Positions 36,836 through 45,413 of a stretch of 64,000 nt of DNA are shown in pieces. Below the pieces are notes generated by a model that was not told where the DNA came from, searched no databases, and worked only from the letters and a program-made list of their open reading frames with translations. The translations under genes were made by a program, and so were the position numbers. The stretch is from UBA11358 sp049517655 (lineage in GTDB: Bacteria; Verrucomicrobiota; Verrucomicrobiia; Limisphaerales; UBA11358): positions 186,001 to 250,000 of the forward strand of contig JBEKRQ010000001.1 in the NCBI GenBank assembly GCA_049517655.1. The letters run 5' to 3'. The stretch's first letter is position 1. Each line of letters opens with the position of its first letter.

Positions 36836-36890
36836 GGTAGGGCGCGTTCTCCGCAACGCGCCGCGGCGGCGTGGGACACACCGCCCTACC
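36836..36890. repeat. double-hairpin palindromic repeat between atpF and atpH
   Basis: 55 bp with GGTAGGG/CCCTACC termini. The first hairpin is GGCGCGTT/AACGCGCC, the second GGCGGCGTG/CACACCGCC. It sits inside the ATP synthase operon, in the only sizeable gap between two atp genes. Confidence 0.88.
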
Positions 36891-36901
36891 GAATCGGGAA
36901 A

Positions 36902-37294
36902 ATGAAAATTTCCAAACAAGCGCAGCGCAACGCCCGGCAACTGTTCCGCAGTTGCCGGGTCAGCGGTGTGCTGGACGAAAACCGCGTCCGGCAGGCGGTG
37001 TCGCTTTTGCTCGCGCAAAAGCCGCGCGGCTACGCCGAAATTTTGTCGCGTCTGCACCGGCTGGTGAAACTGGATTTGGAACAGCGCGCCGCGCGCGTCG
37101 AAAGCGCGACGCCGTTGCCCGCCGATTTGCAGGCGGATGTGGCAAGGCGGATCAGGAAAATCCACGGCGCCGGCGCGGACATTACGTTCAGTCAAAATCC
37201 GGCGTTAATTGGCGGGCTGCGCATTCAAGTTGGCAGTGACCTTTACGATGGCAGCGTGAAGGCGCGTTTGGAAAAATTGGGGCAAAGTTTTTAA
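36902..37294 (+). CDS. atpH: F-type ATP synthase subunit delta (short)
   Basis: 130 aa, shorter than the usual 175-180. The C-terminal half is typical: an ITFSQNPALIGGLRIQVGSDLYDGSVKARLEKL strand and helix. The N-terminal helical domain that binds the top of F1 is reduced (QLFRSCRVSGVLDENRVRQAVSLLLAQKP). It lies between atpF and atpA, as expected. The ATG at 36902 follows a palindromic repeat by 11 bases, so the element may have affected the original 5' end. Confidence 0.88.
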   Translation: MKISKQAQRNARQLFRSCRVSGVLDENRVRQAVSLLLAQKPRGYAEILSRLHRLVKLDLEQRAARVESATPLPADLQADVARRIRKIHGAGADITFSQNPALIGGLRIQVGSDLYDGSVKARLEKLGQSF

Positions 37295-37303
37295 CGGAAT
37301 TTT

Positions 37304-38836
37304 ATGAGTAACTTGTTGCAAGAGATTGAAGCCCAGATCGCGGGTGTGAAAACCGCGACGGTGAAACAAAACGTGGGGGTCGTCCGTGAAATCGGCGACG
37401 GCGTGGCCAAAATCGAAGGCCTTACCGATGCGATGCTCAATGAGATGCTCGACTTCGGCAACGGCATTACCGGTATCGCCCTCAACCTTGAAGAAACCGA
37501 AGTCGGGGCGATCCTTCTTGGTGATTACACCAAGGTCAAGGAAGGGCAGGAAGTCCGCACGACCGGCAGGCTGCTGCAAGTTCCCGTCGGCAAAGGCCTG
37601 CTGGGCCGCGTTGTCGACGCGCTCGGCCAGCCGCTCGACGAAAAGGGGCCGATCAAGGAAACCGCGTTTTATCCGGTTGAAAAAATTGCGCCCGGCATCA
37701 TCAAACGCGAACCCGTCAGCCAGCCGGTTCAAACCGGCATCATGGCAATTGACGCGATGATTCCGATTGGCCGCGGCCAGCGCGAATTGATCATCGGCGA
37801 CCGTTCGACGGGCAAGACGGCCATCGGCATTGACACGATCATCAACAACGCGCGGCTCAATCTTGCCGCGCAGCAAGCCGGCGACAGGGATTATCGTCCG
37901 CTGTATTCCATTTACGTCGCCATCGGCCAGAAACAATCGAATGTGGCGCGCATACTCAACGTGCTCGAAGAAACCGGCGCGCTGCCTTACACGATTATCG
38001 TGGCCGCCTCGGCGTCCGATTCAGCCACAAATCAATATCTTGCGCCGTTCGCCGGCGCGGCGATGGGCGAGTGGTTCATGGATCATGGCATGGATGCTCT
38101 CATTATTTACGATGATTTGTCCAAACACGCCGTCGCGTATCGGCAGGTTTCACTCGTGCTCAAGCGTCCATCGGGTCGCGATGCGTATCCGGGCGACGTG
38201 TTTTATTTGCACAGCCGTTTGTTGGAACGCAGCGCGCGCGTTTCTGAAAATTATGGCAACGGCTCGCTCACGGCACTGCCCATCATCGAAACGCAGGCAG
38301 GCGACGTTTCAGCTTACATTCCGACGAACGTGATTTCGATCACCGACGGCCAGATTTATCTGGAAACGGATTTATTTTATCAAGGCGTGCGCCCGGCGAT
38401 TTCCGTCGGTTTGTCCGTGTCGCGCGTCGGTTCGGCGGCGCAAATCAAGGCAATAAAACAAGTCGCCGGTCGCATCAAAGGCGATCTGGCTCAATTCCGC
38501 GAATTGGCGGCGTTTGCGCAATTCGGTTCCGACCTCGACGCGAGAACGCAAGCGCAACTCGGACGCGGCAAGCGCATCGTGGAAGTGTTCAAGCAGCAGC
38601 AATACAATCCGATTCCGGTTGAAGTGCAGGTGGCGGTGTTGTGGGCCGTGCAAAATGATTTCATGGACGACGTGCCCGTGGACAAAATCAAGGACTTTCA
38701 GGCCAGGCTCACGGATTTCCTGAACACGCGCAAAGCGGATTTGCTCGCGAAGATTCGCAACGAAAAGGCCGTCAGCGACGCTACTGTGAGCGGGTTGAAA
38801 ATGGCGCTGACGGAGTTCAAGCAGATGTATCACTGA
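37304..38836 (+). CDS. atpA: F-type ATP synthase subunit alpha
   Basis: 510 aa, normal length. It has the nucleotide-binding P-loop GDRSTGKT, IDAMIPIGRGQREL, the PAISVGLSVSRVGSAAQ signature, and the arginine finger in that segment. It forms the alpha3beta3 head with AtpD. It starts 9 bases after atpH. The next gene downstream is not atpG but an ORF6N gene. Confidence 0.97.
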   Translation: MSNLLQEIEAQIAGVKTATVKQNVGVVREIGDGVAKIEGLTDAMLNEMLDFGNGITGIALNLEETEVGAILLGDYTKVKEGQEVRTTGRLLQVPVGKGLLGRVVDALGQPLDEKGPIKETAFYPVEKIAPGIIKREPVSQPVQTGIMAIDAMIPIGRGQRELIIGDRSTGKTAIGIDTIINNARLNLAAQQAGDRDYRPLYSIYVAIGQKQSNVARILNVLEETGALPYTIIVAASASDSATNQYLAPFAGAAMGEWFMDHGMDALIIYDDLSKHAVAYRQVSLVLKRPSGRDAYPGDVFYLHSRLLERSARVSENYGNGSLTALPIIETQAGDVSAYIPTNVISITDGQIYLETDLFYQGVRPAISVGLSVSRVGSAAQIKAIKQVAGRIKGDLAQFRELAAFAQFGSDLDARTQAQLGRGKRIVEVFKQQQYNPIPVEVQVAVLWAVQNDFMDDVPVDKIKDFQARLTDFLNTRKADLLAKIRNEKAVSDATVSGLKMALTEFKQMYH

Positions 38837-38844
38837 AAAATTTC

Positions 38845-39417
38845 ATGGTCAGTTACAAAACAAAAATTGCTCTGGTGCAACGGATCGAGGATATAATTTA
38901 TCTGATTCGCGGTCAGCGGGTCATGTTGGATTCTGACCTGGCGAAAATTTACGGCGTGAAGCTGAAACGACTGAATGAACAGGTCGGAAGAAACCCGCAT
39001 CGCTTTCCCAAGGATTTTGCGTTTCAGCTTGTGTCTCAAGAGTTTGCAAACTTGAAGTCGCAAATTGCGACTTCAAGTTTGCACGGTGGCAAGCGCAAAC
39101 TGCCTTGGGTTTTCACCGAACACGGCGCTCTTATGCTCGCCAGTGTTTTGAACAGCCCGGTGGCCGTTGAAGCCAGTGTCCGGGTGGTTCGCGCATTCAT
39201 TCTCATGCGCGAACAGATAGCCGCTCATAAAGAGTTGACCGGAAAATTGGCCGATTTGGAACAACGAGTCGGTGTGCACGACGAGGCAATTGCAAATTTA
39301 TTTGAGGCGATCCGGCAGTTGATTGAACCGCCGTTGCCGGAAAACCGGCGTGAGATCGGTTTTCACGTTCGTGAAACCGCGCCGCCTTATCGCGTCAGAA
39401 CCTGTCGGAGGAAATAA
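38845..39417 (+). CDS. ORF6N-domain protein inside the atp operon
   Basis: 190 aa. The first half is an ORF6N domain as found in phage antirepressor-like proteins: IRGQRVMLDSDLAKIYGVKLKRLNEQV, then RFPKDFAFQLVSQEFANLKSQIATSS and KLPWVFTEHGALMLASVLNSPVAVEASVRVVRAF. The second half is a helical, coiled-coil-like segment (LTGKLADLEQRVGVHDEAI). ORF6N proteins are probably DNA-binding, but their cellular role is unclear. It starts 8 bases after the atpA stop and ends 6 bases before atpG, so it is cotranscribed with the ATP synthase. No mobile-element sequence is visible around it. Confidence 0.9.
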   Translation: MVSYKTKIALVQRIEDIIYLIRGQRVMLDSDLAKIYGVKLKRLNEQVGRNPHRFPKDFAFQLVSQEFANLKSQIATSSLHGGKRKLPWVFTEHGALMLASVLNSPVAVEASVRVVRAFILMREQIAAHKELTGKLADLEQRVGVHDEAIANLFEAIRQLIEPPLPENRREIGFHVRETAPPYRVRTCRRK

Positions 39418-39423
39418 TTTACC

Positions 39424-40308
39424 ATGCCCAGCACACGCGACATTCGCCGACGCATCAAGTCGGTCGGGAACACCGCCCAAATCACCAGGGCGATGCAGAT
39501 GGTGGCGGCGTCCAGGATGCGCAAGGCGCAGCAGGCCGCGCTGGCCGGCCGGCCTTACGCGGCGTTGATAAACGACGTGCTGGTCAAAGCCGCGGCGCGC
39601 ACGGAGGTTCTCGGACATCCGCTCATGGAAAAGCGTGCGGTCAAACGGCGCGCCGTCATTCTCGTGGGCACCGACCGCGGTTTGTGCGGCGCGCTCAACA
39701 GCAATTTGTTTCGTGAAGCGGTGAAATTCGACGGACAGACAACCACATTCATCACCGCCGGGAAAAAAGCGGCACAGTTCATCGCCCGCACGAAACGGTC
39801 GTTCGCCGCCGAGTTTACCTACAAGGATATGCCGCAATTCGGCGAAAGCCGGGCTATTTCCAAGTTCGCGCAGGATTTGTTTCTCAAAGGCGAAGTGGAT
39901 GAGGTGGATATTTTGTTCACCAACTTCATTTCGACGTTGAACCAGCAGCCGAAAGTCGTTCCGTTTTTGCCAATTGGGAAAATCAAGGCCGTCAGGGCCG
40001 GCTACGGCCAAGCCCAAACAGAGGAATCACCGGCAAAAGGCACGACAACGGACGTTTTTGAATTTGAACCGGACGAAACCACCGTGCTGGGCGCGTTGCT
40101 GCCGCACGGCTTGAATTTCCATGTTCATCAAATTTTGCTGGAGGCCAGAGCCAGCGAACACAGCGCGCGCATGGTGGCGATGAAGAACGCCACCGACAAC
40201 GCGCGGCAGCTCATCAAAGGTTTGACGCTCGAATACAACAAATTGCGCCAGTCAAACATTACGAACGAACTGTTGGAAATCGCCACCGCGCAAATGGCGG
40301 TGGGTTGA
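39424..40308 (+). CDS. atpG: F-type ATP synthase subunit gamma
   Basis: 294 aa, central rotor shaft. The N-terminal helix is typical (STRDIRRRIKSVGNTAQITRAMQMVAASRMRKAQQ), with VGTDRGLCGALNSNLF in the Rossmann-like part. The C-terminal helix has ASEHSARMVAMKNATDNARQLI..YNKLRQSNITNELLEIATA. It has a normal start six bases after the ORF6N gene with GGAGG just ahead, so translation seems undisturbed. Confidence 0.95.
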   Translation: MPSTRDIRRRIKSVGNTAQITRAMQMVAASRMRKAQQAALAGRPYAALINDVLVKAAARTEVLGHPLMEKRAVKRRAVILVGTDRGLCGALNSNLFREAVKFDGQTTTFITAGKKAAQFIARTKRSFAAEFTYKDMPQFGESRAISKFAQDLFLKGEVDEVDILFTNFISTLNQQPKVVPFLPIGKIKAVRAGYGQAQTEESPAKGTTTDVFEFEPDETTVLGALLPHGLNFHVHQILLEARASEHSARMVAMKNATDNARQLIKGLTLEYNKLRQSNITNELLEIATAQMAVG

Positions 40309-40321
40309 AATTATTTCGTAT

Positions 40322-41776
40322 ATGAACAAAGGCAAAATCGTTCAAATCATCGGGCCGGTCGTGGACGTGGAATTTCCCGGCCAGCTTCCAGCCATTTACA
40401 ACGCGCTGACCATCGAGTTCAACGTGCCCGGCAGCGGCAAAACCAAACAAACATTGGAAGTCGAACAACACCTCGGCGACAACTGGGTGCGCTGCGTTTG
40501 CATGGGGCCGACCGAAGGCATGAAGCGCGGCTACGAAGTCGTGGACACCGGCCAGCCGATTTCCATGCCCGTTGGCGAAGGGGTCATGGGACGCGTTTTC
40601 AATGTCATCGGCCAAGAAGTGGATGAGCAGGGTTCGGTGAAAGCCGACAAATTTTATCCGATTCATCGCCCTGCGCCGGGGTTGACGGAGCAATCCACTT
40701 CAACGCAAGCGCTCATGACTGGCATCAAAGTCATTGACCTCATCTGCCCGTTCCTGAAAGGCGGCAAGGTCGGCGCGTTCGGTGGCGCCGGCGTTGGCAA
40801 GACCGTCATCATCATGGAATTGATTAACAACATCGCCAAACTGCACGGCGGCATTTCCATGTTCGCGGGAGTGGGCGAACGCACGCGCGAAGGCAACGAC
40901 CTTTACAACGAAATGATCGAAGCCGGCGTCATCAAAGTCGAGAGGGACGAAAAAGGGCATCCCAGAAAAGGGCCAAACGGTCTGCCGATAATCGCGCCGG
41001 GCTCGAAGATCGGGCTGGTTTATGGCCAGATGAACGAGCCACCCGGCGCGCGTCTCCGCGTCGCGCTTTCGGCGCTCGCCGTGACCGAGTATTTCCGCGA
41101 CGAAAAAAATCAGGACGTGCTCCTGTTCATTGACAACATCTTCCGTTTCTCGCAGGCCGGTTCGGAAGTGTCCGCGTTGTTGGGCCGCACACCGAGCGCG
41201 GTCGGTTATCAACCGACACTCGCCGCCGAAATGGGCGAGTTGCAGGAGCGCATCACATCGACCAAGAAAGGCTCCATCACATCGTTCCAGGCCGTGTATG
41301 TGCCCGCCGACGATTTGACCGATCCGGCACCCGCCACCACGTTCGCGCACTTGGACGCAACCATTGTGCTGGATCGCGCGATTTCCGAATTGGGCATTTA
41401 TCCCGCCGTGGACCCGCTGTCCTCGACCAGCCGCGCGCTTATGCCGGAAATCGTCGGGCAGGTGCACTACGATGTCGCGCGCGGCGTGCAAAAAGTTTTG
41501 CAACGTTACAAGGATTTGCAGGACATCGTCGCGATTCTCGGCATGGATGAGCTTTCGTCCGATGACAAGCTCACCGTCTATCGCGCGCGCAAAATCCAGC
41601 GCTTCCTAAGCCAGCCATTCTCGGTCGCGGAAGTGTTCACCGGCCTGCCGGGCAAACAAGTGCCCGTCGCCGAAACGGTTCGCGGCTTCAGGGAAATTTT
41701 GGAAGGCAAACATGACGACGTGCCCGAGCAAAACTTTTACATGAAGGGCGGCATTGAGGAAATTAAAGAGGGTTGA
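40322..41776 (+). CDS. atpD: F-type ATP synthase subunit beta
   Basis: 484 aa catalytic subunit. It has the P-loop FGGAGVGKTVIIMELI, the catalytic-glutamate segment GVGERTREGNDLYNEM, LLFIDNIFRFSQAGSEVSALLGR with Walker B, and the PAVDPLSSTSR signature. A short insertion after the catalytic glutamate (VERDEKGHPRKGPNGLPI) is unlike E. coli AtpD but does not disturb motifs. Confidence 0.97.
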   Translation: MNKGKIVQIIGPVVDVEFPGQLPAIYNALTIEFNVPGSGKTKQTLEVEQHLGDNWVRCVCMGPTEGMKRGYEVVDTGQPISMPVGEGVMGRVFNVIGQEVDEQGSVKADKFYPIHRPAPGLTEQSTSTQALMTGIKVIDLICPFLKGGKVGAFGGAGVGKTVIIMELINNIAKLHGGISMFAGVGERTREGNDLYNEMIEAGVIKVERDEKGHPRKGPNGLPIIAPGSKIGLVYGQMNEPPGARLRVALSALAVTEYFRDEKNQDVLLFIDNIFRFSQAGSEVSALLGRTPSAVGYQPTLAAEMGELQERITSTKKGSITSFQAVYVPADDLTDPAPATTFAHLDATIVLDRAISELGIYPAVDPLSSTSRALMPEIVGQVHYDVARGVQKVLQRYKDLQDIVAILGMDELSSDDKLTVYRARKIQRFLSQPFSVAEVFTGLPGKQVPVAETVRGFREILEGKHDDVPEQNFYMKGGIEEIKEG

Positions 41777-41817
41777 ATGAGTAACTTGTTTAACTAAACA
41801 CTGATTTAACCGATCAA

Positions 41818-42228
41818 ATGGCTGACACGATCAAACTCGAAATCGTCACGCCGGAGGCGAAAATTTTCTCCGACGACGTGAACATGGTCACACTCACCGG
41901 CACTGAAGGTGAGATGGGCATTTTGCCGCAACACATGCCATTGATGACGCAGCTCGTCGCGGGCGAAATCGTTGCGCAGAAAGGCAGGGAAATCATTTTT
42001 CTGGCCGTCGGTGACGGCTTTGTGCAGGTCACAGGCGACCGCGTCGCCATTCTTACCGACATGGCGATTCGCGCCGATGACATTGACGAAGCCAGGGCCG
42101 AGGAAGCCCGCCGGCGCGCCGAAGCGCGCCTTGCTCAAAAAATCACTGATGAAGAAGCCGCCCGCGTTAACGCAGCGCTCGCCCACGTGGCCATCCAGCT
42201 CAGGGTCAAACGCCGCCATCGGCGATAA
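41818..42228 (+). CDS. atpC: F-type ATP synthase subunit epsilon
   Basis: 136 aa. The N-terminal beta sandwich is typical (IKLEIVTPEAKIFSDDVNMVTLTGTEGEMGILPQHMPLM), followed by two C-terminal helices rich in Ala, Glu and Arg (DEARAEEARRRAEARLAQK). It regulates ATPase activity and contacts the rotor. It ends the atp operon; the AT content rises sharply about 60 bases after its stop. Confidence 0.94.
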   Translation: MADTIKLEIVTPEAKIFSDDVNMVTLTGTEGEMGILPQHMPLMTQLVAGEIVAQKGREIIFLAVGDGFVQVTGDRVAILTDMAIRADDIDEARAEEARRRAEARLAQKITDEEAARVNAALAHVAIQLRVKRRHRR

Positions 42229-42337
42229 GAGTTCACTAAAATTCAGTCTCCCGAAGCCAATGGGACGAAACAACGAGCCAAGAAACTAATTCCGTTATAT
42301 TTTCCATAATTGGATTTACACATAAATTTCAAAACTT

Positions 42338-42571
42338 ATGGTCAAAAAATTTATTCATGCTGGCAAAGAATACCAAATTCGTTGTGAGTTATCCGCGAAT
42401 GGTGAATACATAAAGGCTACTGTTTTTTGTGGAAACGATAATATTTATGAGACAAGTTGCTCTGTTACTTTTAATACTAAAAAGGAGTTACGCACTTATC
42501 ATGGAAGGACACCATTAGATTTGACGTTACTATCTTTAGAAGATGCAATAAAAAGCGGAAAAATCCGCTAA
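42338..42571 (+). CDS. AT-rich hypothetical protein, 77 aa
   Basis: Small soluble protein without a recognised family. It has alternating beta-like segments (KEYQIRCELSANGEYIKATVFCGNDNIYE) and a C-terminal helix (LSLEDAIKSGKIR). Codon use is strongly AT-biased (many TTA, AAA, AAT), unlike the GC-rich atp genes beside it. This suggests recent transfer together with the gene at 42589. The ATG at 42338 follows an AT-rich leader. Confidence 0.6.
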   Translation: MVKKFIHAGKEYQIRCELSANGEYIKATVFCGNDNIYETSCSVTFNTKKELRTYHGRTPLDLTLLSLEDAIKSGKIR

Positions 42572-42588
42572 AAAATCAAAGGAATAAT

Positions 42589-42950
42589 ATGAAAAAGCAG
42601 TTATTGTGGTTGGAAAAGCTAACGCCGGGAAAAGCACGACAATCAGAGAATTCCTAAAATTAGCGGATGAAACGCACGGTCTGCATGTGTTCATAATAAA
42701 TGGGAAGCGCGGATTCACTTGGCTTACAAGTTTTGAAGAATATGGCCGAGACGTGGAGACAACCATTGACGATTGTAAAGATTATGATTTCCTCGTTTTT
42801 GCATGTCAGGGATTATTGCTAGAAGAAGTGCATAGCGCGTTAAGAAAGGCGTCGTTTGCTTTCAAAGACGTGCATGTTCACCACTATACCGAAGCACCCC
42901 AATGTGCGGATGAAATCCTTAAATTTTTCAAATCAAATGTGACAAAGTAG
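42589..42950 (+). pseudogene. P-loop protein gene with an apparent 1-base frameshift at its start
   Basis: From 42606 the frame encodes 114 aa beginning MVGKANAGKSTTIREFLKL, a Walker A motif. Later segments (HVFIINGKRGF, YDFLVFACQG, VHVHHYTEAPQ) look like an alpha/beta nucleotide-binding fold. The only ATG with a good ribosome site (AAAGGA then ATG at 42589) is out of frame. One extra A in the A-run at 42592-42596 would join it and give MKKAVIVVGKANAGKST, restoring the first beta strand. It may be a real frameshift, slippage or an assembly indel. If functional from the GTG at 42606, the first strand would be truncated. AT-rich like its neighbour. Function unknown. Confidence 0.6.
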
Positions 42951-42966
42951 AATTAGAACCCTGGGA

Positions 42967-44070
42967 TCACCGCAATAGCGCTGAAGCGCACCACAGGATC
43001 GGCGCCTGCCCGTGGAAATCGCCATCACCACGTTTTGCGTTCAGGTAACCTTGGGCGGTTGACTGCTGTCCCATGCCCGGGCAGACATCACGAATACTGC
43101 CATCTTCCTTCAGGTAACTGACGAGGGCGAGCCAGCCTTTATGTGCCGCCGGTCCGTAAACGTCCTTGTCGAGCCAGCCATTCTTGACGCCGGTAATCAT
43201 CGCAAAAGTGAACATTCCAGTGCAGGAAGTCTCGGGCCACGCTTCCGGGTGATCCACGAGTTGGTGCCACATGCCATTGCTGTCTTGATACTTCAGCAAC
43301 GCGGCCATCATTTGGCGGTAACCATTCATGATGCGCGCGCGTTGGGGATGATCGGGCGGCAGGACCAGCAGCAATTCGGCCATGCCCGCCGCCATCCAGC
43401 CATTGCCGCGTCCCCAGAAAAATTTCCCTTGATCGCCGTGAAAGAAAAGCCCGCTGGTCTGCTGCAATTTGCCGAGGTAAGCCACCATTTCGTTTGCGGC
43501 GCGGTCGAGATAGACCTTGTTGCCGGTTGCTCGAAACGCCTGCGCTTGCAACGACGAAATCATATACATGTCATCAATCCAAAACCGCGTCTGGCGGCTG
43601 AGGCCGTCGTCTCGCGGATTTTCCCATTGTTTGTCGGCTTTCGACTTGCCCAGGGCCAATGCATTTGTGTCGCCGGTCTGGAGATAAATTTGCAATGGCA
43701 GGACGCCGAAGACCGAGTAATCCACATGCTCCCGGTTCGGAATGAGTTTCCCGTTCTCCGGTGCCATCAACTCATGGTAACGCTTGACCAGTGCCGCCTG
43801 GAGTTGTGCGTTGCCAGTCAACTGTGCGAACGTGAGCGCGCCGTACCAGGTGCAAACCTGGGAGTAATGAATCACGCCGTCCGGCGCCATCAGCATGTTT
43901 GGGCGCGGGAGAAAGTTCCCGGCCACGCGCCTGCCGATTTCCTGCGGCGAGGCGTTGCCAGGCCACGGGCCGAGGTCCACCCCGGCTGTTTTGTGCGGTT
44001 CAATGTTGGCGCAATCCGCAACGACAGCACCAACACAGGCCAGTAATACAGAAAGAAGCGGTTTATTCAT
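42967..44070 (-). CDS. exported GH88/GH105 family unsaturated glycuronyl hydrolase
   Basis: 367 aa with a signal peptide (MNKPLLSVLLACVGAVVA). The (alpha/alpha)6 barrel is rich in W, G and H. WIDDMYMISSL carries the catalytic aspartate, and FFWGRGNGWMAAGMAELL is typical of YteR/YesR-like enzymes. These remove unsaturated uronic acid from rhamnogalacturonan-type oligosaccharides, so the organism probably uses plant polysaccharides. The start at 44070 has AGGGAA upstream; the ORF is open 63 codons further, but that part lies in repeats. Confidence 0.88.
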   Translation of the reverse strand: MNKPLLSVLLACVGAVVADCANIEPHKTAGVDLGPWPGNASPQEIGRRVAGNFLPRPNMLMAPDGVIHYSQVCTWYGALTFAQLTGNAQLQAALVKRYHELMAPENGKLIPNREHVDYSVFGVLPLQIYLQTGDTNALALGKSKADKQWENPRDDGLSRQTRFWIDDMYMISSLQAQAFRATGNKVYLDRAANEMVAYLGKLQQTSGLFFHGDQGKFFWGRGNGWMAAGMAELLLVLPPDHPQRARIMNGYRQMMAALLKYQDSNGMWHQLVDHPEAWPETSCTGMFTFAMITGVKNGWLDKDVYGPAAHKGWLALVSYLKEDGSIRDVCPGMGQQSTAQGYLNAKRGDGDFHGQAPILWCASALLR

Positions 44071-44130
44071 CTGTTCCCTGGAAAATAACAGACTTTGGTT
44101 TAATGGCCATGACGGACAACTTTTTTCCAA

Positions 44131-44152
44131 GGTAGCGCAGGCGTCCCGCCTG
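44131..44152. repeat. half palindromic repeat
   Basis: GGTAGCGCAGGCGTCCCGCC plus TGC. One GC-rich hairpin with a GGTAGC-like terminus on one side only, like a truncated element of the dispersed family. Confidence 0.5.
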
Positions 44153-44172
44153 CACTTTTTCTTCCTCAATCT

Positions 44173-44220
44173 GGTCATGGTGCATTGCGCGGTTGATAAT
44201 CTGTGCAATGCGCCATGACC
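44173..44220. repeat. 48-bp inverted repeat
   Basis: GGTCATGGTGCATTGC pairs with GCAATGCGCCATGACC (one mismatch) around a 16-base loop. It ends about 100 bases upstream of the GH105 start. Role unknown. Confidence 0.6.
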
Positions 44221-44629
44221 TGAAACTGGAGTAAACAGTTGTCCATCAAATCCTTTCAAAGTGAGGATGTTATGTAATAGCTATTTTTTTCTTAACTTTT
44301 TAGAATAAATACCTAGAATGCCGCGAGTAAATACAGATCGGAACAAAATTGTGTGTGGCTTGACACCTGAAAAGAAATGCGGCGGATACCGCGCCAACCA
44401 TCGCTGCGAACCGCGAAAACGCGGGGAAAAAAACATCACCCCGCACAGGAAGCCACGCTAAAACCCGCTGTTTTGCCCGTGTGTGCGCTAGTTGCCGCTC
44501 CATTCCGGCAGCAAAGTTTCGTCACTCAGCAGAATTAAATGATGCGACCAAAGCGGTGTTGAATTCTTCGCTACTATACGGCGTTGGAATGAAGTGTTTC
44601 AGATGATAATGGGCAAGCACCAAAAGCAA

Positions 44630-44662
44630 ATCGGCGGGCCGATTTTGTATTCGGTCCGCCGA
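44630..44662 (-). terminator. probable terminator of the PEP-CTERM gene
   Basis: ATCGGCGG-ACCGA pairs with TCGG-CCCGCCGAT around a 7-base loop. On the minus strand it is followed by TTTGCTTTTGG and lies about 45 bases after the stop codon at 44709. Confidence 0.6.
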
Positions 44663-44708
44663 TGCTGTTTTTCGAGTAATCGTTCTAAAAAATATTCAAT
44701 GGCCGCCG

Positions 44709-45413
44709 TTAATCGCGCCTAGCTTGGCGCCGCGATCTCAGAAACAACAGCAATCCGCTGCCCAAGCTCCCGAGCAGCATGGCGCTCGGCTCTGGAACTT
44801 CTTGATGGAACGATTGTCCAACCTGAGAAATAGTAATAAAACCCCCGTCTAAAGAAGACACACCAAAGCCAAGGTCTTTGGTTACATAGAGAACAGTTTC
44901 AGGAGGAACGATATTGAGATTATCGTTTGCATATGAGGGTGGATTGCTAGGAATAATACCCGTAAGGTGGCTGCTACCGACAATTATCCCGCCAAAAGCT
45001 CCAAGGGCTGCGGTTTCGTCTACTGAGAGCCATCCATTTTCGGCATTACCGGTATAAGCTTGATCGATCATATCAATCGGCCCACCTGTAGATGTCACGA
45101 TGTAGTGGAGTAGAAGGTCCGCAGTAGCAACACCACCAGATACCAAGGACATGTTCCCTGACCAAGTAAGATAGTCAATCCCGCCACTTTCAGTCGCAGT
45201 GACAGTAATTGTGTTGGGATCAAAGGAAACCAAATCACTGGGTAGATAATAAAAACCGCTGAAGGTTTTATCGTCAACGGTCAGAGTCGCGCCGGGAGTA
45301 CCCGCAAGGTAAGCCAACGTCTCAGTATCAGACTGGCCAAGCACCGATGTGGCCGACGCTGCGAGAATCCCAACACACGCCACAATGCCAAAGGTTTTTT
45401 TAATAGTCTTCAT
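44709..45413 (-). CDS. PEP-CTERM sorting-domain exported protein
   Basis: 234 aa. It has an N-terminal signal peptide (MKTIKKTFGIVACVGILAASATSVLG) and a Thr/Ser/Gly-rich beta-type middle. The C-terminal sorting signal is complete: VPEPSAMLLGSLGSGLLLF followed by RSRRQARR. PEP-CTERM proteins are processed by exosortase and are linked to exopolysaccharide or biofilm. The middle has no recognised domain. Less GC-rich than average. No exosortase gene in the window. Confidence 0.9.
   Translation of the reverse strand: MKTIKKTFGIVACVGILAASATSVLGQSDTETLAYLAGTPGATLTVDDKTFSGFYYLPSDLVSFDPNTITVTATESGGIDYLTWSGNMSLVSGGVATADLLLHYIVTSTGGPIDMIDQAYTGNAENGWLSVDETAALGAFGGIIVGSSHLTGIIPSNPPSYANDNLNIVPPETVLYVTKDLGFGVSSLDGGFITISQVGQSFHQEVPEPSAMLLGSLGSGLLLFLRSRRQARRD

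Larger units (their letters stand above)
44071..44708. other. 638-base spacer with hairpins, no gene
   Basis: No convincing coding region. It holds a GGTAGCGCAGGCG..CGCCTGC half element (44131-44152), a 48-bp inverted repeat (44173-44220), an AT-rich stretch near 44270-44310 and a terminator-like hairpin at 44630-44662. Confidence 0.55.

Noticed and set aside
42606..42950. Calling the P-loop gene intact from its GTG
   Set aside because: This would remove the first beta strand before Walker A, while a well-placed ribosome site and ATG exist one base out of frame; a frameshift explains the data better.
44300..44503. 67-codon minus-strand frame
   Set aside because: No start signal, no family, and located in a hairpin-rich spacer.
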